From contig NZ_CP195191.1 of NCBI RefSeq assembly GCF_051200875.1, forward strand, positions 310,001-374,000: a DNA stretch of 64,000 nt, read 5' to 3'. Source of the DNA: Pseudotabrizicola sp051200875 (GTDB taxonomy: Bacteria; Pseudomonadota; Alphaproteobacteria; Rhodobacterales; Rhodobacteraceae). The translations under genes and the position numbers were made by a program. How positions within the stretch are numbered: the stretch's first letter is position 1; each line of letters opens with the position of its first letter. Below the pieces are notes generated by a model. It was not told where the DNA came from, did no database searches, and worked only from the letters and a program-made list of their open reading frames with translations. Below, piece by piece: positions 48,325 to 57,572 of this stretch.

Positions 48325-49260
48325 TTATGCCCCTTCTGTCCAATCCTGCGCCTGAACCCAGTCGCAAAACGTCGCAATCGCCCGCACCCGCCGATGGGCA
48401 CGGGGAAAGACCATGTAGAACCCCGGCACCTTTGACGGCTCCATCCCGGCCATCACATCGCGGCCAAAGGGGGCAACCAAGCGCCCCAGTTCCAGATCTT
48501 CATCGGCATCAATCGTCGACAACAGGCCAACCCCAAGCCCCGCCAAAGCCGCCCGCCGCATGGTCGCTGCATCCTGCAGCCGCAAATCATTGCTTTGGCC
48601 CCGTTTCGTCACACCCAGATGGGCCAGCACATTGGGCCAAAGCTCGGGCGACATGACAGGATGCACCAGCGGCAGGTCACACAGGTCTTGCGGGGTTTTC
48701 AGCCGTTCGGCCAGTTCCGGCGTGCAACAAAGATCCTTGCGGTCGGTCAAAAGCAGATGCACTTCCAGCCCCGGCCAATGGCCATAGCCCCACTGGATCG
48801 CCACATCGACCTCATCCGCCGCAAAGTCGGGCAATTCCACCATCGTCGTCAGCCGCAGATCCGCTTCGGGTTCGATCGCGCGAAAGCCCGCCAGCCGGTC
48901 CAGCAGATAGCGTGTCGCAAAGAACGGGCTGGCATTGACGTTGACTCGCGCCCGCGACGGTTTGCGTGTCACCCGTCGCACCCCTTCGGTCAGCTCATCG
49001 AAGGCCGCCTGCACATGATGCATCAGCAAGATCGCAGCCTCGGTCGGATTGGCCCCACGGCCCCGCCTGTCAAACAGCGGCACGCCAAGCGCATCTTCCA
49101 GAATCTGCACCTGCTGGCTGACCGCTTGCGGCGAGACCCGCAGCACCTCGGCCGCAGCCCGTAATGACCCCTGTCGCATCACGGCGTGAAACACCCGCAA
49201 GGCATTCAGCGGGGGCAACCTCTCGGCCCGATCCTCGCCGCTGCCTGCCCCCCGCGCCAT
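48325..49260 (-). CDS. LysR-family regulator inside the hyu operon, GcvA-like
   Basis: A 311-residue LysR protein. The helix-turn-helix is at about residues 15-75 (GSLRAAAEVLRVSPQAVSQQVQILE) and the effector domain from about 105. Unlike most LysR genes it is not divergent from its targets. It sits in the middle of the operon, 2 bases after the FAD oxidoreductase and 4 before an SDR, so it is transcribed together with the enzymes and may autoregulate. Confidence 0.92.
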   Translation of the reverse strand: MARGAGSGEDRAERLPPLNALRVFHAVMRQGSLRAAAEVLRVSPQAVSQQVQILEDALGVPLFDRRGRGANPTEAAILLMHHVQAAFDELTEGVRRVTRKPSRARVNVNASPFFATRYLLDRLAGFRAIEPEADLRLTTMVELPDFAADEVDVAIQWGYGHWPGLEVHLLLTDRKDLCCTPELAERLKTPQDLCDLPLVHPVMSPELWPNVLAHLGVTKRGQSNDLRLQDAATMRRAALAGLGVGLLSTIDADEDLELGRLVAPFGRDVMAGMEPSKVPGFYMVFPRAHRRVRAIATFCDWVQAQDWTEGA

Positions 49261-49262
49261 GC

Positions 49263-50471
49263 CTAGATCACGGCCTTTTCCAGGAAGGGGCGGTTTTCAA
49301 CGATCCGTTCATAGCCCACTTCGCTCAGGTCAAGTGTCCGGAAGCCGCCATAGATCACCAGTTCCGAAATCGCGCGCCCCGCCGCCGGACCTTGCTGCAA
49401 GCCGTGGCCAGAAAATCCGTTCGCAAAGAGGAAGTTCTTCACTTCGGGATGCGGCCCGACCACAAGGTTATGGTCCAGCGTGTTGAAGTCATAATGACCC
49501 GCCCACATGTTCACGACCTTCAGCGCTTCAAAGGCTTCGGACCGTTCGGCCAAGGCGGGCCAGATGATCTCTTCGAATTCCTCGTGGCGCGGGGTGAAAT
49601 CATCCCAATCCACACCGGGGTCTTCGACCGGCGGGCATCCGGTCAGGAAATACCGCCCCTCGGGCCGAATGAACACGCCCGTCGTGTCAATCAGCAAGGG
49701 CAAACGCCCTCCGGCCACGCGGGCAGATCCCTCGGGCGATTTCGCGGCATCGACCACAAACAGCGTCCGCTTGCGCGGCTCGACCGGAATATCCAACCCC
49801 GCCATCCGGGCCGTTTGCGCCGCGCGCGGGCCAGAGGCGTTGACGACAATCCCTGCCGCTACCTCGGCCCCGGATTTCAGCGTGACGCCTGTCACCCGAT
49901 CCCCCTCGCGCCGGATCGCCACGACCTCGTCCGTCACCACCTCGGCCCCCAGCGATTTCGCCTTGGCGCGAAAGCCGTTCATCAGCCCGGTATTGTTGAA
50001 CCAGCCCTCGTTTTTCTGCCCATAGCTGGCCAGCCGAACATCGTCGACGCGCAGATGCGGAAAGGCCTGTGCCAATTCATCCCGGTTCCACAGAACCACA
50101 TCCGCCCCGCAGGATTTCTGCACGTCATGGTTCTCGCGCAGGATCTGTTCCTGTTCCGCTGTTGCGGCCAGAAACAGATAGCCCGCCTCATGGAAATTCA
50201 GGTCCGGCCGCGGTTGCCCCGGCACCTGCATCAGGTCGCCAAAGTTGCGGATCACTTCCAGCCCGAACTGGCTGATCTTCACATTGATCGGGTTTGAAAA
50301 CTGCGTCCGGATCGACGCGGCAGAAAGCGAGGTCGAGGCCTGCGAAAAGCTGGGATCGCGTTCCACCACCAGCACCGAACCTTTGAAGTCGGGGTTCGAC
50401 ATCAGAAAATAGGCGACCGACGACCCGATCACCGCACCGCCAACAATCACAACGTCATAGCTGGACTTCAT
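49263..50471 (-). CDS. FAD-dependent amino-acid oxidoreductase (DadA/FOXRED1-like)
   Basis: A 402-residue flavoprotein with the dinucleotide motif VVIVGGAVIGSSVAYFL at the N-terminus, the second FAD segment GIVVNASGPRAAQ and the C-terminal FANGFSGHGLQQGPAAGR. This is the DAO family that oxidises D-amino acids, sarcosine or glycine betaine derivatives. The ATG at 50471 has a GAGG site at 7 bases; ATG 50474 overlaps the upstream stop but is too close to it. In this operon it would oxidise the amino acid freed from a hydantoin or amide. Confidence 0.9.
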   Translation of the reverse strand: MKSSYDVVIVGGAVIGSSVAYFLMSNPDFKGSVLVVERDPSFSQASTSLSAASIRTQFSNPINVKISQFGLEVIRNFGDLMQVPGQPRPDLNFHEAGYLFLAATAEQEQILRENHDVQKSCGADVVLWNRDELAQAFPHLRVDDVRLASYGQKNEGWFNNTGLMNGFRAKAKSLGAEVVTDEVVAIRREGDRVTGVTLKSGAEVAAGIVVNASGPRAAQTARMAGLDIPVEPRKRTLFVVDAAKSPEGSARVAGGRLPLLIDTTGVFIRPEGRYFLTGCPPVEDPGVDWDDFTPRHEEFEEIIWPALAERSEAFEALKVVNMWAGHYDFNTLDHNLVVGPHPEVKNFLFANGFSGHGLQQGPAAGRAISELVIYGGFRTLDLSEVGYERIVENRPFLEKAVI

Positions 50472-51289
50472 CATTTCCCCTCGTCGTCGGGGTGGCCAAG
50501 GTTGACGAACCAGCCCCCCAGATATTCCACTGCCTTGTCGTGCGGATTTGCCGCCGTCAACCGCGCTTCGACCTCGGCCCGAAACTCTTCGGTCGAATCC
50601 TGCGGATGAAAGCCGATATGCCCTGCCAGACGGTTGTCCACCATACGGTGTTTGTTGGCCGAGGTGCCAAAAACGATGGAATGGGCCACGCGCGGGGCGG
50701 TCAGGCTGGCTTCGACCAGACGGATGCAATCGTCAAAGGTCAGCATCGACCACAGCATCCGCCGATCGGTGAATTCGGGGAAAGACGAAAAGATGCGCAA
50801 GTCCACGGTTTCAATGCCGAACTTGTCCCAATAAAGCCGCCCCAGATCTTCGACAAAGCATTTCGACAGGCCGTAAAGGCTGTCTGGCCGATGCGGGGCA
50901 TTGGCGTCGATATTGTCTTCGACCCGGTGATAGCCGATGGCATGAACCGAACTGGCATAAATCACCCGCCCCACACCGTGTTTCCGCGCCCCTTCATAGA
51001 TGTGATAGCTGCCGCGGATATTGGCGTTCAGAATATCTTCCCAAGGTCGCTCCAAAGGCGCGCCACCGAAATGCACGATGGCCTCAACGCCTTCGCAGGC
51101 CGCCATCGTGGCCTCTTGGTCCGCCAGATCATAGGTCACCGCTTCTTCATTCGGGCGCAGGTCTGTCATCGGCGTCACATCGGCCACGCGCAGGGTCTTG
51201 CACAGGGGCGCAAGTCCGCGCCGCAACTCGGTGCCCAAACGGCCTGCCGCGCCCGTCAAAAGCAAAGTGTCAAAGCGCGGTTTGGTCAT
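50471..51289 (-). CDS. NAD-dependent epimerase/dehydratase, uronate dehydrogenase-like
   Basis: A 272-residue extended SDR. It has the N-terminal LLLTGAAGRLGTEL motif, VADVTPMTD cofactor strand end, IVHFGG, YASSVHAIGY and catalytic YGLSK. The order and many positions match uronate dehydrogenases of Agrobacterium type, as I remember them. That enzyme oxidises galacturonate or glucuronate to the lactone. In a hydantoin-type operon this is unexpected, so the substrate may be a related sugar-like or cyclic compound. It starts 56 bases after the hyuB stop. Confidence 0.85.
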   Translation of the reverse strand: MTKPRFDTLLLTGAAGRLGTELRRGLAPLCKTLRVADVTPMTDLRPNEEAVTYDLADQEATMAACEGVEAIVHFGGAPLERPWEDILNANIRGSYHIYEGARKHGVGRVIYASSVHAIGYHRVEDNIDANAPHRPDSLYGLSKCFVEDLGRLYWDKFGIETVDLRIFSSFPEFTDRRMLWSMLTFDDCIRLVEASLTAPRVAHSIVFGTSANKHRMVDNRLAGHIGFHPQDSTEEFRAEVEARLTAANPHDKAVEYLGGWFVNLGHPDDEGK

Positions 51290-51344
51290 CTGCGGGTCTC
51301 CAGTCGGTCTGTCATGTCTTTATCTGGTCGTGCGCCGGGCTGCA

Positions 51345-52964
51345 TCAGGTCTTTGCCTTCACATATCCGCGCCTCAGGTCGGTTTCGCGGGCCAGTTCAT
51401 CGCGCTTTTCCGGCGCGCCAAAGCCACCGCCTCCGGGCGCTTCAAGGATCAGGCGGCGCCCTTCTGGCACATTCTGCCAACCTTTCGGGCGCATGACGGA
51501 GCCGTCATCCAAAGTCACCCGACCGGGCGCCCCCGGCGCGCCGCCATCCCGTCCCCGGGCAGGTGTGCCAATCCGGTCAAACATCGCGGAAAAGTCAAAG
51601 CTGTGGCCGGGCAGTGCCTCGATCTCGATCACTTGCCCCAAGCCGCCGCGATACTGCCCATCGCCGCCACTGCCTTCCCGCAATTCCTTGCGCCAGATCA
51701 CGATGGGGCCGGTCTGCTCGGTCGCCTCGACGGGCATGGTCATCACACCCGACGGAAAGGCCGTGGCCGACAGCCCGTCCGCCTCGGGCCGTGCGCCCAT
51801 CCCGCCCGAATTGAACATCAGGATTTCGGCCCGCCGCCCGACATGGCCGGGCAGGGGGCGCACAGACATATGAATGTTCCACAAGGCCGCAGCACCTTCG
51901 GCCAGAATGCGACCGGGCAGTGCCTTGGCCAAGGCCCCCAGAACCAGATCGGGGATCATATGGCCGATCACATGGCGCAGGGAAACCGGGGCAGGGCGGG
52001 GCGCATTCACGATGTTTTCCGGCGAGGTGATCGAAAACGCCTGCAATGAGGCCCAGTTGTTTGGAATATCGGGCGCGATCACGCATTTCAGCGCGTAGGA
52101 CGCATAGGCCTTGGTATAAATCACTGGAACGTTGATGCCCCAGCGGCTGACCCCGGCACTGCCGTCGAAATCGACATTCACGCCGCCTGCGCCAATCTCT
52201 ACAGCGCAAGCCAGCTGCACCGGGCTATCATATCCATCAGTGTCCAGAACATTCGTCCACCGCCCCCGTGGCAAACCCGCGATGCGGTCTTCCGTCGCCG
52301 CCCGTGTCCGGTCAAAGATGAACCGGGCCAGATCGTCCAGATCGGCCATTCCGGTTTCGGCAAGCATTTCGATCAGCCGCTTGTGGCCCACGTCATTGCA
52401 GGCCGCCAGCGAGTAAAAATCGCCGACCACCTGTCCCGGCTCGCGGACATTGGCCTCGATCAGCTTGATCAGGGTCGCATTGACCACGCCCTTTTCAGCG
52501 AATTTCATGATCGGGATCTGGATGCCTTCTTCGTAAACCGATTTGCCATCCGCACCAAAACCACGCCCGCCCACATCGACGACATGCGCCGTGCAGGCAA
52601 AGAAGCCGACCAGATGCTCCTCCTGAAAGCTGGGTGTGACCATCGTGATGTCATGCAGATGCCCCGTCCCCAGCCAAGGGTCATTGGTCACATAGGTATC
52701 GCCGGGGTAAATCTGGTCCCGCGGGATCGCGGCCAGAAAATGCCCGACCGCCTCGGCCATCGTGTTCACATGCCCGGGCGTTCCCGTCACCGCTTGGGCC
52801 AGCATCCGGCCTTGGGCATCGAAGACCCCCGCCGAAAGGTCGCCAGCTTCGCGCACGCTGGTCGAAAAGGCCGTCCGCAATAGCGTCATCGCCTGTTCTT
52901 CCACCACCGAAATCAACCGGTTCCACATCACCTGTAAGCGAATGTCTGTCGTTGCGTCGCTCAT
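51345..52964 (-). CDS. hyuB: Hydantoinase B / N-methylhydantoinase beta subunit
   Basis: A 539-residue HyuB protein. It opens DIRLQVMWNRLISVVEEQA and carries SVREAGDLSAGVFDAQGRML, TGTPGHVNTM, YVTNDPWLGTGHLHDI and RGGLGQVIEIEALPG. With HyuA it forms the ATP-dependent hydantoinase / oxoprolinase complex, which opens a five-membered cyclic amide. Its ATG overlaps the hyuA stop as ATGA. Whether the substrate is a hydantoin, 5-oxoproline or acetone-type compound cannot be read from sequence. Confidence 0.93.
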   Translation of the reverse strand: MSDATTDIRLQVMWNRLISVVEEQAMTLLRTAFSTSVREAGDLSAGVFDAQGRMLAQAVTGTPGHVNTMAEAVGHFLAAIPRDQIYPGDTYVTNDPWLGTGHLHDITMVTPSFQEEHLVGFFACTAHVVDVGGRGFGADGKSVYEEGIQIPIMKFAEKGVVNATLIKLIEANVREPGQVVGDFYSLAACNDVGHKRLIEMLAETGMADLDDLARFIFDRTRAATEDRIAGLPRGRWTNVLDTDGYDSPVQLACAVEIGAGGVNVDFDGSAGVSRWGINVPVIYTKAYASYALKCVIAPDIPNNWASLQAFSITSPENIVNAPRPAPVSLRHVIGHMIPDLVLGALAKALPGRILAEGAAALWNIHMSVRPLPGHVGRRAEILMFNSGGMGARPEADGLSATAFPSGVMTMPVEATEQTGPIVIWRKELREGSGGDGQYRGGLGQVIEIEALPGHSFDFSAMFDRIGTPARGRDGGAPGAPGRVTLDDGSVMRPKGWQNVPEGRRLILEAPGGGGFGAPEKRDELARETDLRRGYVKAKT

Positions 52965-55066
52965 TTTCCGCTCTCCTTGCGTTGCAGCAAGATGGACCCA
53001 TCGGCCTGCATCACCGCATCAAAGACCGAGGTCACCACCGTCGAGGTCTCGCGTTCCACAATCACCGCAGGCCCTGACACCCGCGCGCCGGTTTGCAGCG
53101 TATCTCTTGCGAAAATTCCGGTCTCCAGCATCTTTCCGGCCGTTGGGTCAAACACATCCCGACGGCGCTTTGCGTCGACCACGGGGCCAGTTGCGGTCAA
53201 CTCCACAGGCTTTGGCCTTTCCGGGCGATCCGCGACCTTGACCGAAATCGTGACGATCTCGATGTCGACCCCCAGCCCGCCCTCAATCGCCCGGCCAAAG
53301 AACCGCCCATATTCCCGCCGAAACGCTTCGCGCAGAACGGCTTCATCCTCGGCAACAAAGGCGCGCTCCGGCAAGGCCACCGGAATTTCCCAGCCCTGTC
53401 CGACATAGCGCATGAAGGCGGTCAGCTCGGTTTCCAACGCCGCCTTGGTTCCTTGCCGCACAAAGCCGGTCGCCACGGACCGCAGCTCCTCCAGCATCGC
53501 GTTCAGCGCCCCGGCGTCAAACGCGCCAAGGCGCATGACCCGGCTGGCCAAGGCCTCATAGCCAAAGGGTGCCCGCAGAAAACCGATGGCCGAGCCTACC
53601 CCCGCCCCAACCGGGATCAGACAGCGATCAATCCCCAGCTTTTCGCACAGGCGCGCCGCATGCAAAGGCGCGGCCCCGCCAAAGGCCACCATCACATTGT
53701 CTGAAATGGCCTTTCCGTTCTCAACCGCATGAACACGGGCCGCATTGGCCATGTTCTCATCCACCACTTCGCCAATGCCAAAAGCCGCAGCCTGCACCGG
53801 AAGCGACAGACGGTCCGCCACATGGGCGGCCACCGCCGCCCGCGACGCTTCTTCAGACAACTGAATGGCGCCCCCTGCGAACTCGGCTGGGTCCAGCTTG
53901 CCCAAAAGTAAATCCGCATCCGTAATCGCCGGACGCTGCCCGCCGCGCCCATAGCAGGCTGGTCCCGGTTCTGACCCGGCGCTTTCCGGCCCGGTCTGAA
54001 TGCGCCCCATCGCATCGACCCAAGCCAAAGATCCGCCCCCGGCACCAATTTCGATCATCTCGATCACCGGGATCGAGATCGGCATGCCCGACCCTTTGGC
54101 AAAGCGCGTGGTCCGCGCCACCTCAAAACTCCGTGCGGTCTTGGGCGCGAAATCCTCGATCAGGGCGATTTTGGCCGTCGTGCCCCCCATATCGTAGCTG
54201 ACCACTTTCTCCAGACCAAAGCGCCGCGCCACATGGGCCGCGAAAATCGCCCCGCCCGCAGGTCCGCTTTCCACCAGACGCACCGGGAACTCGGCCGCGG
54301 TCTCGACCGAGATTAGGCCGCCCCCCGAATGGATCATGAAGACCTGGCAGGTCGCGCCAGCCTCCTTCAGCCGCTTTTGCATCCGGGTCAGGTAATCGGC
54401 CATCTGCGGACGCACATAGGCATTGGCGCAGACCGTGTTGAACCGTTCATATTCACGCATCTGGGGCGAGACTTCGGACGAAATCGAAATCGGCACATCC
54501 AGCCGCTTTGCAAGAATGTCTCGTGCCCGCCGTTCATGGTCGGGGTTGGCATAGGAATGCAGAAACCCAATTGCGACCGCGCCAAAGCCCTCGGTCGCAA
54601 TCACCTCGGCAAGCCGTTCCAGCGCGGCCACGTCCAGCGGCAACAACTCCTGACCTTCAGCCCCGATCCGGCCTGCAACGGGAAAGCGATCCTCACGCGG
54701 CACCAGCGGGGTCGGCAGACGCAGGTTCAGATCATACTGGTCAAACCGGCTTTCCGTCCGCATCTCGATGACATCTCGGAATCCTTCGGTCGTGACAAAG
54801 GCAACCCGTGCCCCCTGACGTGCGATCAGCGCATTGGTTGCCAGCGTCGTTCCGTGAATGATCAGGTCAATCTTCTCCGGCCCGATCCCGGCTTGGCCAA
54901 GAACCTGATCCATCCCATCCAGAATGGCCTGTTCGGGCGCGGTGTAATTCGTCAGCACCTTGGTCGAGAAAAGACGGTCGCCAACCTCCAGCGCGATGTC
55001 GGTGAACGTGCCGCCGATATCGGCGCCCAGACGGACAGGGGGGCGGTCTGACACATCACTTTTCAC
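52961..55066 (-). CDS. hyuA: Hydantoinase A / N-methylhydantoinase alpha subunit
   Basis: A 701-residue ATPase subunit of the hydantoinase/oxoprolinase family. The phosphate motif RLGADIGGTFTDIAL is near the N-terminus, with HGTTLATNAL, VSYDMGGTTAK (second nucleotide loop) and EIGAGGGSLAWVD following. The GTG at 55066 was chosen since GGAAGGG precedes it by 6 bases; ATG 55081 is the alternative without such a site. It heads a seven-gene operon. Two 10-base direct repeats with GTGTAC (GTACAC on this strand) lie 50-70 bases upstream. Confidence 0.93.
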   Translation of the reverse strand: MKSDVSDRPPVRLGADIGGTFTDIALEVGDRLFSTKVLTNYTAPEQAILDGMDQVLGQAGIGPEKIDLIIHGTTLATNALIARQGARVAFVTTEGFRDVIEMRTESRFDQYDLNLRLPTPLVPREDRFPVAGRIGAEGQELLPLDVAALERLAEVIATEGFGAVAIGFLHSYANPDHERRARDILAKRLDVPISISSEVSPQMREYERFNTVCANAYVRPQMADYLTRMQKRLKEAGATCQVFMIHSGGGLISVETAAEFPVRLVESGPAGGAIFAAHVARRFGLEKVVSYDMGGTTAKIALIEDFAPKTARSFEVARTTRFAKGSGMPISIPVIEMIEIGAGGGSLAWVDAMGRIQTGPESAGSEPGPACYGRGGQRPAITDADLLLGKLDPAEFAGGAIQLSEEASRAAVAAHVADRLSLPVQAAAFGIGEVVDENMANAARVHAVENGKAISDNVMVAFGGAAPLHAARLCEKLGIDRCLIPVGAGVGSAIGFLRAPFGYEALASRVMRLGAFDAGALNAMLEELRSVATGFVRQGTKAALETELTAFMRYVGQGWEIPVALPERAFVAEDEAVLREAFRREYGRFFGRAIEGGLGVDIEIVTISVKVADRPERPKPVELTATGPVVDAKRRRDVFDPTAGKMLETGIFARDTLQTGARVSGPAVIVERETSTVVTSVFDAVMQADGSILLQRKESGK

Positions 55067-55115
55067 GGGCTTCCCTTCCATCTTGCAGGCTTTCTCGTCG
55101 CACGCTGTCTGCACA

Positions 55116-55136
55116 GGGGGTGTACGGGGGGTGTAC
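55116..55136. promoter_or_regulatory. Tandem GGGGGTGTAC repeats upstream of hyuA
   Basis: GGGGGTGTAC occurs at 55116-55125 and again at 55127-55136, a period of 11 bases or one helical turn. On the coding (minus) strand this reads as two GTACAC boxes, 50-70 bases before the hyuA start. Direct repeats in phase on the helix are typical of an activator site. The binder is unknown. Confidence 0.4.
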
Positions 55137-55234
55137 AGCAGGTGCATCGTCCCAAACGGCCCGTTCTGGGCAGTTCAATTGGTCAGATCATGCCACGCGG
55201 TCGGGAAAACAGCCAACAAGTTCGCCTTTAAATA

Positions 55235-55251
55235 GACAAGAAAAACTTGTC
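55235..55251. promoter_or_regulatory. GACAAG-N5-CTTGTC palindrome between ALDH and hyuA
   Basis: A perfect six-base-arm dyad around AAAAA, in the 254-base region upstream of hyuA and after the terminator of the aldehyde dehydrogenase operon. It may be an operator for hyuA, or a weak second terminator with its loop of T residues on the minus strand. Neither can be chosen from sequence. Confidence 0.35.
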
Positions 55252-55264
55252 AGTCAGAAAGTAG

Positions 55265-55296
55265 GAAGGGCCGACGAATTGCGTCGCCGGCCCTTC
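55265..55296 (-). terminator. Terminator of the polyamine transporter/ALDH operon
   Basis: A nine-pair perfect stem (GAAGGGCCG at 55265-55273 with CGGCCCTTC at 55288-55296), extended by three inner pairs, lies 25 bases after the aldehyde dehydrogenase stop. A TTTTTC tract lies further on. It separates this operon from hyuA on the same strand. Confidence 0.75.
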
Positions 55297-55320
55297 TTGC
55301 TGGTCCAGATTTCCAGCGCC

Positions 55321-56754
55321 TTATCCGTGCTTGATCATCACATGGCGGACGACCGAATAATCTTCCAGTGCATAGGACGACATGTCCTTGCCATAACCCG
55401 ATTGCTTCAGCCCGCCATGCGGCATTTCGTTGACCAGCATGAAATGGGTGTTGATCCAAGTGCAGCCATAGCGCAGCCGCGATGCCATCGCCATTGCGCG
55501 GCCAACATCCTTGGTCCAGACCGATGAGGCCAGCCCATAATCACTGTCATTTGCCCATGCAACGGCCTGATCTACATCGGAAAATGGTGTAACCGATACC
55601 ACGGGGCCAAAGACCTCGCGGCGCACGATCTCGTCATCCTGACGGGCGCCTGCCACGACGGTCGGACGATAGTAAAAGCCCGCCCCCATGACCTCACCGC
55701 CTGTCGTCACCTCAACATGCGATAACTCTCTGGCACGATTGACAAAACTGGCCACGCGGTCACGCTGGCGCAGGCTGATCAACGGGCCGATTTCATTGGT
55801 CGTGTCGTCGTCATTCGCCAAGGCAATGGACGAAACTGCCGAGGTCAGGTCAGCGACCAGTTTGTCGTAGACTTTCTTGCCCGCATAAATGCGGCAGGCG
55901 GCTGTGCAGTCCTGTCCGGCATTGTAATAACCAAAGGCTCTAAGTCCTTCGACAACTTCGGAAATATCGGCATCGTCAAAAACGATGACAGGGGCTTTCC
56001 CGCCCAGTTCCAGATGGGTGCGCTTGACCGTCTTGGCAGCGGCATCCAGCATTTTCTTGCCGGTGGCAACGTCGCCCGTCAGGCTGATCATGTCCACTTG
56101 CGGGTGATTGATCAGGTAGCTTCCCACCGTTTGGCCGCGGCCAGTGACGACGTTGACCACGCCTTCGGGCAGTTCTTCAGCCAAAATTCTGGCCATTTTC
56201 AAAGCGGTTAGCGGCGTTTGTTCACTTGGCTTGAACACCACGGTATTGCCCGCGCCAATCGCCGGGGCCAGTTTCCATGCCATCATCATCAGCGGATAGT
56301 TCCACGGCGCGATCGAGGCGATGACGCCAATCGGGTCGCGGCGGATCATGCTGGTATGGCCTGCAAGATATTCCCCTGCAACTTGCCCGTGCTGGGTGCG
56401 GACAGCCCCGGCAAAGAACCGATAGCAGTCAACAATGGCAGGAATTTCGTCGTTCAGCGCCGCATTGATCGGCTTGCCGCAGTTCAGTGCTTCCAGCGCT
56501 GCAAAGCCTTCGGCCTCGGCCTCGACCCGGTCGGCGATCCGCAAGAGGGCGGCGGAGCGTTCGCCAGGGGTGGTGCGAGACCAGCCGTCAAAGGCCTTGC
56601 GGGCTGCCGCAACAGCCGCATCCACCTGCGCTGTGCTGGCCTCGGGAACATCAAGGATCAGCCCCCCGGTGCGCGGGTTGAGGATCTGTTCCGAGGTCTC
56701 GGTCCCGGCGACGAATTCGGCACCGATCAGCAAGCTGGTGTTGATCTTGTTCAT
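55321..56754 (-). CDS. Aldehyde dehydrogenase, gamma-aminobutyraldehyde-type
   Basis: A 477-residue aldehyde dehydrogenase with SIAPWNYPLMMMAWK, the catalytic glutamate in HLELGGKAP and the catalytic cysteine in YNAGQDCTAACR. The NAGQDC sequence and its place at the end of a polyamine-type ABC operon point to oxidation of 4-aminobutanal, made from putrescine, to GABA. ATG 56754 follows a GGGAGAG ribosome site; an upstream start at 56769 is less good. Betaine aldehyde is an alternative substrate. Confidence 0.88.
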   Translation of the reverse strand: MNKINTSLLIGAEFVAGTETSEQILNPRTGGLILDVPEASTAQVDAAVAAARKAFDGWSRTTPGERSAALLRIADRVEAEAEGFAALEALNCGKPINAALNDEIPAIVDCYRFFAGAVRTQHGQVAGEYLAGHTSMIRRDPIGVIASIAPWNYPLMMMAWKLAPAIGAGNTVVFKPSEQTPLTALKMARILAEELPEGVVNVVTGRGQTVGSYLINHPQVDMISLTGDVATGKKMLDAAAKTVKRTHLELGGKAPVIVFDDADISEVVEGLRAFGYYNAGQDCTAACRIYAGKKVYDKLVADLTSAVSSIALANDDDTTNEIGPLISLRQRDRVASFVNRARELSHVEVTTGGEVMGAGFYYRPTVVAGARQDDEIVRREVFGPVVSVTPFSDVDQAVAWANDSDYGLASSVWTKDVGRAMAMASRLRYGCTWINTHFMLVNEMPHGGLKQSGYGKDMSSYALEDYSVVRHVMIKHG

Positions 56755-56765
56755 TTTACTCTCCC

Positions 56766-57572
56766 TCATTTGCCCGAGCCGGCGATGTGCTCGCCGTCGC
56801 GGGTCAGGTAATAGGCGGCAAGGATCGGCAGGAAGGTGACCGCAAAAACCACAATAGCCACAACATTTGTCACAGGCCTCTGCCTCGGACGCACAAGTTC
56901 TTGTAGCATCCAGATCGGCAAGGTGGATTGCTGGCCCGCGGTGAAGGTGGTCACGATCACCTCGTCGAACGACAGCGCAAAGGCAAGCATGCCGCCTGCC
57001 AGCAGGGCCGAGCCAAGGTTCGGCAGCATCACATAGCGAAAGGTCTGAAACCCGTTCGCGCCAAGATCGGTCGAGGCTTCGGCGATGTTGCCGGACAGAC
57101 GGCGAAAGCGGGCGACAGCGTTATTGTAGACGATCACGATGCAGAAGGTCGCGTGGCCAAGGATGATGGTCCAGACCGAATAGGGGATCTCCATTACCGA
57201 AAAGGCTGAACGGAGCGCCATGCCCGTGATGACACCGGGCAGCGCAATTGGCAGCAAAATCAAGAGGCTGATTTGCTCGCGCCCAAAGAACCGCGTCTTT
57301 GACATGGCTGCAGCCACAAGGGTGCCAAGGATGATGGCCAGAAGCGTGGCAATCAGCGCCACCTGAACCGAGAGCCAAAGCGGCGGCCAGATATCAGCGC
57401 GGTTCCACGCCACACCAAACCATTCCAGCGTCAATCCGGGCGGAGGGAACTGATAGCTCTTTTCCTCGGTCGTGAAGGCGTAAAGGAAAATCAGAAGGAT
57501 CGGCAGATGCAGGAAGGCAAGGCCGGCTCCTGCTGCGATTTTCAGTGAAAGGGACGCGCGATCAGAGAGCAT
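56766..57572 (-). CDS. Polyamine-type ABC transporter permease (PotC-like)
   Basis: A 268-residue inner-membrane permease with about six membrane segments and the EAA coupling loop near EASTDLGANGFQTFRYVMLP. It overlaps the upstream permease by 11 bases; ATG 57572 was taken rather than TTG 57575. Together with the PotB-like protein it forms the channel for putrescine, spermidine or a similar cation. Confidence 0.92.
   Translation of the reverse strand: MLSDRASLSLKIAAGAGLAFLHLPILLIFLYAFTTEEKSYQFPPPGLTLEWFGVAWNRADIWPPLWLSVQVALIATLLAIILGTLVAAAMSKTRFFGREQISLLILLPIALPGVITGMALRSAFSVMEIPYSVWTIILGHATFCIVIVYNNAVARFRRLSGNIAEASTDLGANGFQTFRYVMLPNLGSALLAGGMLAFALSFDEVIVTTFTAGQQSTLPIWMLQELVRPRQRPVTNVVAIVVFAVTFLPILAAYYLTRDGEHIAGSGK

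Noticed and set aside
49164..50297. Plus-strand open frame of 377 codons
   Set aside because: Antisense to the FAD oxidoreductase and the start of the LysR gene; composition is that of a shadow frame.
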